Shown piece after piece: positions 1 to 9,046 of a stretch of DNA of 64,000 bases. How positions within the stretch are numbered: the stretch's first letter is position 1; the number at the start of each line of letters is the position of its first letter. Made by a program: the position numbers and the translations under genes. The notes below the pieces were generated by a model. It searched no databases. It was not told the origin of the DNA and saw only the letters and a list, made by a program, of their open reading frames with translations. This DNA comes from Microbacterium sp. 1.5R (GTDB taxonomy: Bacteria > Actinomycetota > Actinomycetes > Actinomycetales > Microbacteriaceae), in contig NZ_VDRC01000002.1 in assembly GCF_007667425.1 (NCBI RefSeq), positions 186,001 to 250,000 of the forward strand. Reading direction: 5' to 3'.

Positions 1-1
1 C

Positions 2-754
2 GAAGTCATCATCAACTCGGGCGCACTCTGGCTGGCGGTACCCGTGGCGATGCTCGCGGGGCTCATCTCCTTCCTGTCGCCGTGCGTCCTCCCGCTCGTG
101 CCCGGCTACCTCGGCTTCCTCGGCGGCGCCGTATCGCCGCGGCCCGCGAGCGGCGCGCCGCAGACCGCCGTTCCGGGACGCGGGCGCCTCGTGCTGGGCG
201 TGCTGCTGTTCATCCTCGGCTTCAGCGTCGTCTTCGTCGCGCTCACCGCACTCGGCGGGGCGGCGAACGTCTTCCTGATCCGCTGGGGCGACCTCGTGAC
301 CCGGATCCTCGGTGGCGTCGTCATCCTCATGGGGCTCGTGTTCCTCGGTCTGTTCGGGTTCGCGCAGCGTGAGCTGCGCTTCCATGTCGACTCGAAGTAC
401 GGCGTGATCGGCGCCCCGCTGCTCGGCATCGCTCTGGGCATCGGCTGGGCTCCCTGCCTCGGCCCCACGCTGACGGCGATCTTCGCGCTGTCTTTCAACG
501 CCGGCGATCCGGTGCGCGCCGGCTTCCTCGGCCTCGCGTACTCGCTGGGCCTCGGCATTCCGTTCCTGCTCGTCGCCCTCGGTTTCGGCTGGGCGACGAA
601 GACCATCGGGTTCCTCCGCCGCCATATCCGCGTCGTCAACGTCATCGGCGGTGTGCTGCTGATCCTGCTCGGCGTGCTGATGGTGACGGGACTGTGGACC
701 GACATCATGTCCCGACTCCAGGCGGTGATGAGCAGTGTCCTCCTCCCGCTCTGA
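2..754 (+). CDS. ccdA: CcdA-type cytochrome c biogenesis transmembrane protein, 5' end outside the window
   Basis: Membrane thiol-disulfide transporter that passes electrons from cytoplasmic thioredoxin to the outer face, keeping apocytochrome c haem-binding cysteines reduced in system II maturation. The open frame is already running at base 2 and reads about 14 residues before the first internal ATG at base 44, so the true start lies upstream. The two family cysteines are visible in the motif SFLSPCVLPLVPGYLG near the start and in IGWAPCLGPTLTA near the middle, with about six hydrophobic segments. It overlaps resB by 20 bases, which indicates one operon with resB and ccsB. Family assignment is firm; the real N-terminus cannot be seen. 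Confidence 0.93.
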   Translation, partial: EVIINSGALWLAVPVAMLAGLISFLSPCVLPLVPGYLGFLGGAVSPRPASGAPQTAVPGRGRLVLGVLLFILGFSVVFVALTALGGAANVFLIRWGDLVTRILGGVVILMGLVFLGLFGFAQRELRFHVDSKYGVIGAPLLGIALGIGWAPCLGPTLTAIFALSFNAGDPVRAGFLGLAYSLGLGIPFLLVALGFGWATKTIGFLRRHIRVVNVIGGVLLILLGVLMVTGLWTDIMSRLQAVMSSVLLPL

Positions 755-2477
755 TCAGAAGACGCCGCGACCGAAGGATTCCGTGAAGACCACGACTCGC
801 GACACGAGCAGCGATCCGCTCCGCCCGTCCGACCACATCGACGGCGAGGAGGCGATCACGCAACCGCGCCTCGGGTTCGTGGGCTGGCTGCGGTGGGGCT
901 GGCGTCAGCTGACGTCGATGCGCACGGCGCTCATCCTGCTGCTCGTGCTGGCGATCGCCGCGATCCCCGGCTCGATCTTCCCGCAGCGCATGGCCGACCC
1001 GAACGGCGTCACGCAGTGGCAGCGCGACAATCCCGACCTTTTCCCCGTCCTCGACGGGCTGAAGATGTTCGACGTGTACCTGTCGCCGTGGTTCTCGGCG
1101 ATCTACCTCCTGCTCTTCACGTCCCTGGTCGGCTGCGTGATCCCGCGCATCAGGCACCACGCCAAGGCGCTGCGTGCCCGGCCTCCCCGCACCCCGGCGC
1201 GACTGCAGCGGCTCGCCGACTTCCGCACGGTCGAGCGCACCTCGACGGATGCCGCGGCCGACGCATCCTCGTCCATCGACGTCGCGCAGAAGCAGCTCAA
1301 GGCCCTCGGATATCGCGTCGAGCGCTACGACGACAAGCGCTCGGCGTCGGTGTCGGCGGAGCGCGGGTACTGGCGCGAGACGGGCAACCTGCTGTTCCAT
1401 CTGGCGCTGGTGGGGGTGCTCATCACGGTCGGTGTGGGTGGCGGCTTCGCCTACACCGGTCAGCGAGTGCTCGTCGAAGGGGAGACCTTCGCGAACACCC
1501 TGCTCGACTATGACTCGATGAACCGCGGACGCTTCGTCAGCGACGACGCCCTCGCGCCGTATTCGATGCGCCTCGACTCCTTCGACGTCTCCTACCAGCC
1601 GTTCGGCGAGGCAGGCTCCGGTCAGGCCGGCGACTTCTCGGCCAATGTGACCGTGCTGGAGAACGGCGATGAGCGTTCCGGAGCCGTGAAGGTGAACGAG
1701 CCGCTCGGCGTCGCCGACGACAACGTCTTCCTGCTGGGCAACGGGTACGCACCGACCATCACGGTGCGCGACCCCGACGGTGACGTGGTGTTCACGAACA
1801 GCACGCCGTTCCTGCCGCAGGACAACAACATGACCTCGCTCGGCGTGATCAAGATCCCCGACGGCCTCGCCGAGCAGATCGGCCTGGTCGGCTTCTTCTA
1901 CCCGACCACGGCGGTGCTCGACACTGGCGCGTTCTTCTCGGCCTACCCCGACCTCACCAACCCGACGCTGACACTCGACGTCTACTCGGGCGATCTCGGC
2001 ATCAACGACGGCGTGCCGCGGTCGGTGTACGTGCTCGACACCGAGGGCATGACCAAGGTCACCGGCCGCGGCACGGACATCGACTCGATCGAACTCGCGC
2101 CGGGAGACACTGCAGACCTGCCGAACGGCCTCGGCACGGTCACGTTCGACGACGAGTCTCCCGCCGGTGCGGCGGACGCCTCGCAGTCGGTCAAGCGCTT
2201 CGCGTCGCTGCAGATCCACCGTGACGCGTCGGGGCCGTGGGTGCTCGGCTTCGCGCTGCTCGCGCTCGGCGGCCTCATGCTCGCGCTCTTCGTGCCGCGT
2301 CGCCGCGTGTGGATCAAGGCGACGCCGGTCGACGGGGGAGTCTCGCTGGAGTACGCGGGCCTCGCGCGCGGTGAGGATCCGACGCTCGCGGCCGCGGTGG
2401 ACGACCTCGTCGCCGGGCACGCACGCCTGCTCGGTCCCGACGACCGGCCCGTTTCCGACACCCCGAAAGTAGACTGA
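735..2477 (+). CDS. resB: Cytochrome c biogenesis protein ResB
   Basis: Part of the ResB-CcsB haem delivery and ligation complex of system II cytochrome c maturation. The 580-residue product has a charged N-terminal tail of about 60 residues, a first membrane helix near 65-80 followed by the family-typical PGSIFPQR, a second helix near 120, a third near 215-235, a large extracytoplasmic domain of about 250 residues, and a last helix near 505-520 before a basic cytoplasmic tail. The GTG start lies inside ccdA (20-base overlap), so translation is probably coupled. ccsB follows after 4 bases. Length and topology fit the actinobacterial ResB family. Confidence 0.93.
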   Translation: MSSSRSDQKTPRPKDSVKTTTRDTSSDPLRPSDHIDGEEAITQPRLGFVGWLRWGWRQLTSMRTALILLLVLAIAAIPGSIFPQRMADPNGVTQWQRDNPDLFPVLDGLKMFDVYLSPWFSAIYLLLFTSLVGCVIPRIRHHAKALRARPPRTPARLQRLADFRTVERTSTDAAADASSSIDVAQKQLKALGYRVERYDDKRSASVSAERGYWRETGNLLFHLALVGVLITVGVGGGFAYTGQRVLVEGETFANTLLDYDSMNRGRFVSDDALAPYSMRLDSFDVSYQPFGEAGSGQAGDFSANVTVLENGDERSGAVKVNEPLGVADDNVFLLGNGYAPTITVRDPDGDVVFTNSTPFLPQDNNMTSLGVIKIPDGLAEQIGLVGFFYPTTAVLDTGAFFSAYPDLTNPTLTLDVYSGDLGINDGVPRSVYVLDTEGMTKVTGRGTDIDSIELAPGDTADLPNGLGTVTFDDESPAGAADASQSVKRFASLQIHRDASGPWVLGFALLALGGLMLALFVPRRRVWIKATPVDGGVSLEYAGLARGEDPTLAAAVDDLVAGHARLLGPDDRPVSDTPKVD

Positions 2478-2481
2478 CACC

Positions 2482-3471
2482 ATGCTCGATCTCGAAGTGA
2501 TCTCTCCCGTCCTCCTGTGGACGGCGATCGCGATCTACGCGGCGGCCTTCGTGGCCTACGCCTTCGACCTCGCGCGTCGCTCGCAGCTCTCTGCGGACGC
2601 GGCGAGCGTGCGCGAATTCGAGCTCGTCGGCGCCTCGGCCGGGTCGCGCGGCGGTGCAGTCGCGAAGGGCAGCGCCGCGGCATCCGACTCCGAGTCCGCC
2701 CCGAAGCGCTTCGTCATGGCGCGCATCGGCACGTCGCTGACCGTGCTCGCATTCGTCTTCCATCTCGCCGCCACGCTCACCCGCGGCTTCGCGGCCGGGC
2801 GCGTGCCGTGGGCGAACCTGTACGAGTTCGCGATGATGGGCACCCTGCTGATCGTCGCCGTCTTCCTCGTGGTGCTGACCCGCATCGATCTGCGCTTCCT
2901 CGGCACCTTCATGACCGGTCTGGTCGTGATCCTGCTGGGTCTCGCTGCGACGAACTTCTACGTCGAGGTCTCGCCCCTCATGGACCCGCTGAAGAGCGTG
3001 TGGCTCGTGATTCACGTCTTCGTGGCGTCGCTGGGCACCGCGTTCTTCGCGCTGTCGTTCTCGCTCTCGGTGATCCAGCTCATGCAGGCGCGTCGCGAGC
3101 GTCTGATCTCGGAGGGGGCGGAGAAGACCGGACCGGGCTTCCTGCGTACCTTCCCGGGCGCGGACCGCCTCGAGAGCATGGCGTACCGCTTCACGATCAT
3201 CGGCTTCATCCTCTGGACCTTCACGCTCATCGCCGGCTCGATCTGGGCCTACTACGCGTGGAGCCGCTTCTGGGGCTTCGACGTCAAGGAGACCTGGACC
3301 TTCGTGATCTGGGTGCTCTACGCCGGCTACATCCACGCCAGGGCGACGCGCGGCTGGCGTGGCAACCCGTCGGCCTGGCTGTCGATCGTCGGCTTCTCGG
3401 CCGTGATCTTCAACTTCACGATCGTGAACGTCTTCTTCAAGGGCCTGCACGCCTACTCCGGCCTGAGCTGA
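2482..3471 (+). CDS. ccsB: System II cytochrome c biogenesis protein CcsB (ResC/CcsA family)
   Basis: Polytopic haem-handling protein that works with ResB to attach haem to apocytochrome c outside the membrane. The 329-residue protein has about eight hydrophobic segments. The tryptophan-rich WWD-type haem-binding region is clear around residues 253-275 (IWAYYAWSRFWGFDVKETWT), and the flanking conserved histidines (VIHVFVASL near 175 and GYIHARATRGWRG near 285) are present. A TAGACT hexamer at 2470-2475 lies exactly 6 nt before the ATG, so a leaderless transcript from inside the resB end is possible in addition to operon read-through. Confidence 0.94.
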   Translation: MLDLEVISPVLLWTAIAIYAAAFVAYAFDLARRSQLSADAASVREFELVGASAGSRGGAVAKGSAAASDSESAPKRFVMARIGTSLTVLAFVFHLAATLTRGFAAGRVPWANLYEFAMMGTLLIVAVFLVVLTRIDLRFLGTFMTGLVVILLGLAATNFYVEVSPLMDPLKSVWLVIHVFVASLGTAFFALSFSLSVIQLMQARRERLISEGAEKTGPGFLRTFPGADRLESMAYRFTIIGFILWTFTLIAGSIWAYYAWSRFWGFDVKETWTFVIWVLYAGYIHARATRGWRGNPSAWLSIVGFSAVIFNFTIVNVFFKGLHAYSGLS

Positions 3472-3497
3472 CGCGCCGCTTCCACACTCCGAGGCGG

Positions 3498-4082
3498 TCA
3501 GCCGCCGAGGCGGATGACCTCGGCGTGCTCCACCCCTCCGTCGTACGAGACGAGCTCGATCTCGTCGATGATCTCGGACGGGTGATCCGACAGCTCCCGG
3601 ACGGATGCCGTCGCCAGCGCGTCCCATGCCTCGGGGGAGAGCGTCTTGCCGTAGAGGACCGACAGGTGGAAGGTCCAGTCCTCGAGGCTCAGTTCGCCGA
3701 GCCGGTAGAAGTCGGTCGCCTCCAGCGCGCCGGTGAGGCTCGCATAGGCCGAGACGAGTGACTCGCTGCGCACGAGTCGCAGGATCAGGATCTGCCAGGG
3801 CATCGGGAAGACGTCGACGGCCTCGACCGTGACCTCTATCGGAGACTGCACGGCCGCCCACTCCCGCACCAGGGCGGTCAGCTCGTCGCGCCGCTCCGGT
3901 TCGTAGAACCCGCGCAGCGTGACGTGACCGGTGTGCGGGTGACGGACGTCGGCGCGCTGCAGCGCGGCATCCTGCTCCCGCTCGTAAAGTGCGGCCACCG
4001 CCCCCGTCGGTCGCAGCACGAGGTACTGCTGGCCGTCGAGCGAGGCGAGCTGATCGGGGGTGTCCATGAATGGTCGGCGCAT
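3498..4082 (-). CDS. 2H phosphoesterase / 2'-5' RNA ligase-like protein
   Basis: The product contains the two short histidine motifs of the 2H phosphoesterase superfamily, HTGHVTL near residue 65 and FHLSVLY near residue 155, about 90 residues apart as in LigT-like and cyclic phosphodiesterase-like proteins. The family acts on 2',3'- or 2',5'-linked phosphoesters of RNA or nucleotides; the substrate here is unknown. I chose the ATG at 4082 because a TACGAT hexamer (minus strand, 4089-4094) sits exactly 6 nt upstream, the same leaderless spacing as at many genes here. An ATG five codons in (4067) is possible. It is convergent with ccsB and probably monocistronic. Confidence 0.72.
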   Translation of the reverse strand: MRRPFMDTPDQLASLDGQQYLVLRPTGAVAALYEREQDAALQRADVRHPHTGHVTLRGFYEPERRDELTALVREWAAVQSPIEVTVEAVDVFPMPWQILILRLVRSESLVSAYASLTGALEATDFYRLGELSLEDWTFHLSVLYGKTLSPEAWDALATASVRELSDHPSEIIDEIELVSYDGGVEHAEVIRLGG

Positions 4083-4149
4083 GTCCCGATCGTACGGAGA
4101 CGCCCTGCTGTTCGTTGTCACACCGGGCCGGATGAGCGTCACACGACGA

Positions 4150-6021
4150 TCAGGCGGTCGCCAGGGCCGCCTTCACCGAGGTCGTGCGGCGCAGCGTCAC
4201 GGCCAACGTCGTCGCGACGAGGGCCAGAACACCCCACACCACCAGCGCGGACGCGGCGGCGCCGTTCGCCGAGATCAGACCGGAGAAAGCGGATGCCGTC
4301 GGCAGGGCGGCGCCGATCGCGGCCAGCCACTCGGGCACGGTCGAGACGATCCCGGTGGCGATGGCGAGCACGCCCACCAGAGCGGCGACCCACCTGCCCG
4401 CCCCGCCGAAGACGGCCACGAGCGCCTGGTTCACTGCAGCGAACGCCACCGCGGCGAGCACGGCCATGCCGGCGAACGCCCACCAGGTGGCGGCGTCGTA
4501 GCCGGCGACGATCTGCACGATGAGCGCCACGAGCACGCCCTGACCGGCGCCGATCGCCGCTGCGGGCGCGAAGGCACGCAACGCGAGACTCGCCGACGAG
4601 CGGCGCGAGGTCAGCGTGCCGGCGGTGTGCGGCCGCAGCACGAGGAACGAGGCCAGCGCCCCGAACCACAGCACGACGGCCGTCAGCAGCGGGATCGCCG
4701 TCGGCCCGAAGATGGTGTCACCGGCGCCGTCGGCGGCCACCGGATCGGCGATCACCGACGCGAGAGACGTCGACTCGGATTCGCTGAACGAGGGGAGGGA
4801 GTCGGCTGCCGTTCGCAAGCCCCCAGCCAGGTCGCCGGTGCCCGTGGCGAGGCTGTCGAGCCCCGTCGTGAGTTCGGCCGCGCCGGTGGCAAGGTCGTTC
4901 GCTCCGGTCGCCAGCTGGTTCGCACCAGTGCCGAGCGTCCGAGCGCCAGTGGCCGACGGTGCGAGGCCGTCGTCTGCGAGCTGCGTGAGGCCGCTCGCGA
5001 GCTGCGTGGCTCCGTCGCCCGCCTGGCTCATCTGCGGGGCGATGACGCCGGGGAGTGCGGCGAGCTGCTGCACGCCCTGGTCGGTCTGCGTCGCACCCGC
5101 CGCGGCTGCGGCCAACTGCTGGCAGAACTCCGGCGAGCCGCCCGAGACGGTGCATCCGCCCGCGAGCTGCTGCAGACCGGCTGCCAGCTGCGCCGACCCT
5201 TCGGCGACGAGAGCCGCGCCGCTCGCCTGCGCCTGCAGCTGCTGACCCCCTGCGGTCAGACCGTCTCCGATGGTCGCGGCACCAGCTGCTGCCTCCCGGG
5301 TCTTGCCGGTGAGGGTGTCCAGCCCTGAGGCGAGTGTCGAGGCTCCCGACCCCAGCTGCGTGGCACCCGAGGCGAGCTGCGTCGCACCGTCGGGGATCGC
5401 GGCGGCGCCGGTCGCGGCATCCCGTGCGCCCGTGGCGAGCTGGGCGGCGCCGTCGGCTGCTTCCCCGATCTGGTCGCCGATGGTGGTGAACCCGACGAGG
5501 ATGTTGTCTGTCGTCGCCTCCGAGATCATGGAGCCCAGGCTGGACGCCGCGACGGTCGCGATCTGGCTGGTGATGAGGTCGTCGGCCACGAGGCCGTCGT
5601 CGGGGGTCGTGACGCGGATGGTGGCCTGCTCGGCGTCGCCGCCGCCGTCGGAGATCGCCTGTCCGGCCGAGGTCGCGGCGGCGGAGAAGTCCTCGGGGAT
5701 CGTGATGACGGCCTGGTACGTGCCGTCCGCGAGGCCGTCTGCGGCATCCTCCTCGTTCGAGATCACCCAGGTGAGGTTCGAGTCGAGGTCGTCCGAGCCC
5801 TCTACGAGACCCGAGGCGAGCTGGCGGCCGAGCGGGGTGAGCTGCCCGTCGATCTCGACGGGGTCGTCGAGGTTCACGATCGCGGCGGTCATCGAGTCGA
5901 GGCGCTCGGTCGGGTTCTGCAGGGCGGCGACGAGGATGCCGCCGATGGCCGCCGGCAGCAGCAGGATGCCGAGGATCGTCAGCCACGTGAGCGGGCGGCG
6001 GGCGGAGAGCGGGCGGTTCAT
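4150..6021 (-). CDS. YhgE/Pip family membrane protein
   Basis: 623-residue membrane protein of the YhgE/Pip family (phage infection protein-like, ABC-2-type membrane region). It has one N-terminal helix at about residues 14-33, a long extracytoplasmic part, and about five C-terminal helices from residue 455 onward. The extracytoplasmic part holds a long array of degenerate seven-residue repeats of the type GATQLASGATQLGSGA, which are typical of this family and predict an extended coiled-coil-like stalk. Its ATG overlaps the stop of the MMPL gene by 4 bases (ATGA at 6018-6021), so the two are translationally coupled and probably controlled by the same TetR repressor. Family members are linked to export or envelope functions; the substrate is unknown. 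Confidence 0.88.
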   Translation of the reverse strand: MNRPLSARRPLTWLTILGILLLPAAIGGILVAALQNPTERLDSMTAAIVNLDDPVEIDGQLTPLGRQLASGLVEGSDDLDSNLTWVISNEEDAADGLADGTYQAVITIPEDFSAAATSAGQAISDGGGDAEQATIRVTTPDDGLVADDLITSQIATVAASSLGSMISEATTDNILVGFTTIGDQIGEAADGAAQLATGARDAATGAAAIPDGATQLASGATQLGSGASTLASGLDTLTGKTREAAAGAATIGDGLTAGGQQLQAQASGAALVAEGSAQLAAGLQQLAGGCTVSGGSPEFCQQLAAAAAGATQTDQGVQQLAALPGVIAPQMSQAGDGATQLASGLTQLADDGLAPSATGARTLGTGANQLATGANDLATGAAELTTGLDSLATGTGDLAGGLRTAADSLPSFSESESTSLASVIADPVAADGAGDTIFGPTAIPLLTAVVLWFGALASFLVLRPHTAGTLTSRRSSASLALRAFAPAAAIGAGQGVLVALIVQIVAGYDAATWWAFAGMAVLAAVAFAAVNQALVAVFGGAGRWVAALVGVLAIATGIVSTVPEWLAAIGAALPTASAFSGLISANGAAASALVVWGVLALVATTLAVTLRRTTSVKAALATA

Positions 6022-8924
6022 GCGTGCACCTCGGTCGTGGTGTCGGTGTCGGTGTCGGTGTCGCGGTCGCTGTCGCTGTCGCGGTCGCTTAGGCGGCGAG
6101 ACCCCGACTTCGCGTCGAGACCCCCCGCTGTTGACGTCAAGAGGGCGGGGTCTCGACGCGAAGGCGGGGTGTCGACGGAGGGGGCCGGCGTGTGGGGCGC
6201 GGCGGTGTCGAGATCGGTCGGGGCGGGCGCTGTGCGTCCGGCCGCTTCGAGCACGGCGACCGCGGGGCCGGGGGAGCCGGCGGTGAGCACCACCGCGAGC
6301 GTCGGGTCCGCGTCGCGCAGGCGCGCGACGAGCTGGTCGTGCTGCGGTTGCGACAGCCGGTCGACACCGTCGATCACGAGGAGTGCCGGGTGCCCGCGCA
6401 GTGCCTCGGAGAGCTCGGATGCTGTGCGGTCGGCATCCGTGGAGATGACAGCGCCCACGTGAGCGCGCACCCAGGCCGCGCGGCCGGGCAGCAGATGGCC
6501 GGCGACCCGCAGGCGCCCGCCATCGGGGGTGATGCGCCCCGCGAGGGCGAGCGCGAGAACGCGCCGCGCGCCGGCCGACGCCCCCGTCACGACGGTCGAA
6601 CCGCCGGGCGCCACCCGCAGGTGCAGCGCCCGGATCCCGGCATCCGTGATCGCGAGATCGTCGGCGGCCACCACCGAGTCGTCGCCGGGCCAGTCGGCCA
6701 GGTGACGCTCGCGCTCGACCGCCTCGCCCTCGATGTCGACGCTCGGCAGGATGCGCTCGAGCCACGCCGGGATCTGCCAGGCGCGTTCTCCGAGGATCGC
6801 CATGAGTGCGGGGATCAGCGTCATCCGCACGAGGAACGCGTCGATCGCGATGCCTGCCGCGAGGCCCAGCGCGATGGGTTTGAGCGAGGAGTCGCCCTCC
6901 GGCACGAATGCGACGAACACCGCGAACATGATGAGTCCGGCGGCGGTGACGACCTTGGCCGACCCGGTGAACCCGCTGCGCACCGCGCGGAGGGCCGCTG
7001 CGCGCCGGGTGAGACGATCCGGGCTCTTGGAATCGGGGTCGTGAACGTAGTCCTCGCGCATCCGCGAGACGAGGAACACCTGGTAGTCCATCGCGAGGCC
7101 GAAGAGCACGCCCATGAGGATGATCGGCATGAAGCTGATGATCGGTCCGACCTTCGCGACGTGCAGGGCGTCGGCGAACCAACCCCATTCGAACACCGCG
7201 CCGACGATGCCGAATCCGGCGACGATCGACAGCAGGTAGCCGGCGGCCGCGGTCACCGGCACCCACAGCGACCGGAAGACGATCGTGAGCAGGATCAGCG
7301 AGAGGCCGATCACGAAGATGCCGAACGGCAGCAGAGCGTGGCCGAGCTGATCGGAGATGTCGATGCCGACAGCCGTGAAGCCGGTGACCTTGAGGTCGAC
7401 GCCGAACTCGTCGAGCCACTCATCGTGGTGTGCGCGGAGCTCCCGTACGAGGTCGGCGGTGGCCGGGTCGTCCGGTGCGGTCTCGGGGACGATCTGGACG
7501 ATGCCGGTGTCGGCCGTCTCGTTCGGGGTGGCGAGGGCGACCTCCTTCACGCCGTCGATCTTCGCGACCTCGTCGCCGAGATCCTGCATGAGGGTGAGTG
7601 GATCGGTGCTCGTGACGATGGTGCCGGTGAGGATCAGCGGGCCGTTGAAGCCCGCGCCGAACTCGTCGGCGACGAGGTCGTAGCTCTGCCGCGCCTCGGA
7701 GTCCCTCGGCAGCACGCCCGCGTTGGGCAGGGCGAGGTTCAGGCTGAGCGCAGGCACGGCGACGATGCCCAGACCGATCACCACGGCGAGCGACACGAGG
7801 ATCGGCCGCCTCGTGACACCGGCCACCCAGCGCTCGCTGAAACCCCGGCGGGGGGCGGGAGCCGCCTGGCCCTTCTTCGCCCTCGGTGCGCGGCGCGGTC
7901 GCCCGACGACACGACCCTTCATGAAGCCGAGCAGAGCGGGCGTGAGCGTCACGGCGATGGCCACGGCGATCGCGACGGCGACCGAGGCGGCGATGCCCAT
8001 GGTGGTGAGGAACGGGATGCCGGCGAAGCCGAGCCCGATCAGCGCGATGAGCACCGTGACTCCCGCGAACACCACGGCCGAGCCGGCGGTGCCCACCGCG
8101 CGGGATGCGGACTCCTCGGGGTCGGTCCCCTCTCTCACCTGGTCCTGGTGCCTGGCCATGATGAACAGGGCGTAGTCGATGCCGACGGCGAGTCCGAGCA
8201 TGAGTGCGAGCAGCGGGGTCGTCGACGAGACCGTGGCGAAGGCTGTGGCGGCGAAGATGCCTGCCATCGAGATGCCCACGCCGAGCACAGCGGTGAGGAG
8301 GGGGAGTCCGGCGACGACGAACGAGCGGAACGTGACGATCAGCACGAGCAGGGCGATGAGCAGGCCGACGGCCTCGGTCAGGGTGACTCCGGGGATCGAC
8401 GTCGCGAACAGATCGCCGCCGAGGGCGGTCTGCGAGCCGGAGGGCAGCTCGTCGGAGAGATCGGCGACGACGGCGCGGAGGTCGTCCTTCGTCTGGTCGT
8501 CGATGTCGCTGGACTGCCCGTCGAACTGGAGTCGGATGATCCCGGCGGTCTCGTCGTCGTTGACCATGCCGCTGACGTTCTCATCGAACGGTGAGGTCGC
8601 CGAGAGGACGGAGTCGTCGAGATCGGCGAGCTTCTCGACCGTGTCCTCGATGTCGGCCCGGTATGGATCGTCGGCGATCGAGTCGCCGTCGGCGGTGACC
8701 ACGATGATCTGCGCGCTCGTACCGCTGACCTGGGGGAACGAACGGTTCAGCTGCTCGAGGCCCGCCTGCGACTCGGTCCCAGGGATCGAGAAGGTGTTGT
8801 CGGTCCCCGCGCCGAGCACGAGTGCTCCGGCGCCGGCCAGACCCAGTGCGAGCAGCCACGACACGAGGACGCGCCAGGGGTGCCGGTACGACCAGCGACC
8901 GAGCGAGGACAGCAGTGTGGACAC
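6018..8924 (-). CDS. MMPL family RND-type transporter with a degenerate ATPase-like C-terminal domain
   Basis: 968-residue exporter with two repeats of one helix, a periplasm-like loop and a bundle of helices, as in MmpL/ActII-ORF3 proteins. The family motif LMLGLAVGIDYALFI (near residue 250) and its second copy GVLFGLAMDYQVFLVSRM are present. After the usual end (about residue 740) there are 228 extra residues. These include a Walker-A-like TGASAGARR with the lysine and serine lost, a Walker-B-like ALLVIDGVD, and a repetitive Ser/Thr-Asp tail. The GTG start at 8924 is set by a strong GGAGGAG ribosome site 4 nt upstream; longer readings to 9143 run through the operator region. It is divergent from a TetR gene and coupled to the YhgE gene downstream. 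Confidence 0.9.
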   Translation of the reverse strand: MSTLLSSLGRWSYRHPWRVLVSWLLALGLAGAGALVLGAGTDNTFSIPGTESQAGLEQLNRSFPQVSGTSAQIIVVTADGDSIADDPYRADIEDTVEKLADLDDSVLSATSPFDENVSGMVNDDETAGIIRLQFDGQSSDIDDQTKDDLRAVVADLSDELPSGSQTALGGDLFATSIPGVTLTEAVGLLIALLVLIVTFRSFVVAGLPLLTAVLGVGISMAGIFAATAFATVSSTTPLLALMLGLAVGIDYALFIMARHQDQVREGTDPEESASRAVGTAGSAVVFAGVTVLIALIGLGFAGIPFLTTMGIAASVAVAIAVAIAVTLTPALLGFMKGRVVGRPRRAPRAKKGQAAPAPRRGFSERWVAGVTRRPILVSLAVVIGLGIVAVPALSLNLALPNAGVLPRDSEARQSYDLVADEFGAGFNGPLILTGTIVTSTDPLTLMQDLGDEVAKIDGVKEVALATPNETADTGIVQIVPETAPDDPATADLVRELRAHHDEWLDEFGVDLKVTGFTAVGIDISDQLGHALLPFGIFVIGLSLILLTIVFRSLWVPVTAAAGYLLSIVAGFGIVGAVFEWGWFADALHVAKVGPIISFMPIILMGVLFGLAMDYQVFLVSRMREDYVHDPDSKSPDRLTRRAAALRAVRSGFTGSAKVVTAAGLIMFAVFVAFVPEGDSSLKPIALGLAAGIAIDAFLVRMTLIPALMAILGERAWQIPAWLERILPSVDIEGEAVERERHLADWPGDDSVVAADDLAITDAGIRALHLRVAPGGSTVVTGASAGARRVLALALAGRITPDGGRLRVAGHLLPGRAAWVRAHVGAVISTDADRTASELSEALRGHPALLVIDGVDRLSQPQHDQLVARLRDADPTLAVVLTAGSPGPAVAVLEAAGRTAPAPTDLDTAAPHTPAPSVDTPPSRRDPALLTSTAGGLDAKSGSRRLSDRDSDSDRDTDTDTDTTTEVHA
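6095..6176. repeat. Palindromic element (family A) inside the 3' end of the MMPL coding region
   Basis: Imperfect inverted repeat of about 82 bp. The left arm carries two copies of a CGAGACCCC-type word (6097-6105, 6115-6124). The right arm has their inverted copies (6146-6155 and 6164-6174). The centre is a TTGACGTCAA palindrome at 6131-6140. The same plan, duplicated GAGACCCC words around a GACGTC centre, occurs at 35635-35714. Here it is read in frame and supplies about 27 residues of the low-complexity MMPL tail, so it looks like a late insertion. Confidence 0.7.
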
Positions 8925-8949
8925 GAGGCTCCTCCGAGGATGCGGGTTG

Positions 8950-8982
8950 GATACACAAATGTATCCAATACATAGTTGTATC
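8950..8982. promoter_or_regulatory. Two tandem TetR-type operators between the MMPL gene and tetR
   Basis: GATACA-CAAA-TGTATC at 8950-8965 is a perfect inverted repeat with 6-bp arms. AATACA-TAGT-TGTATC at 8967-8982 is a second copy with one arm mismatch. Their centres are 17 bp apart, and the block is markedly AT-rich for this genome. It sits in the only gap between the divergent MMPL and TetR genes (8925-9046). The natural inference is that the TetR protein binds here and represses both directions. Confidence 0.78.
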
Positions 8983-9046
8983 GTAAGGTGATCGGCACGC
9001 CGGAGTCTGTGGACAGGGTGTGAGAATGAGGGGTCAGGAGGATTCG

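Noticed and set aside
705..2483. A 592-codon minus-strand frame opposite resB
   Set aside because: Shadow of resB; resB has correct topology and motifs.
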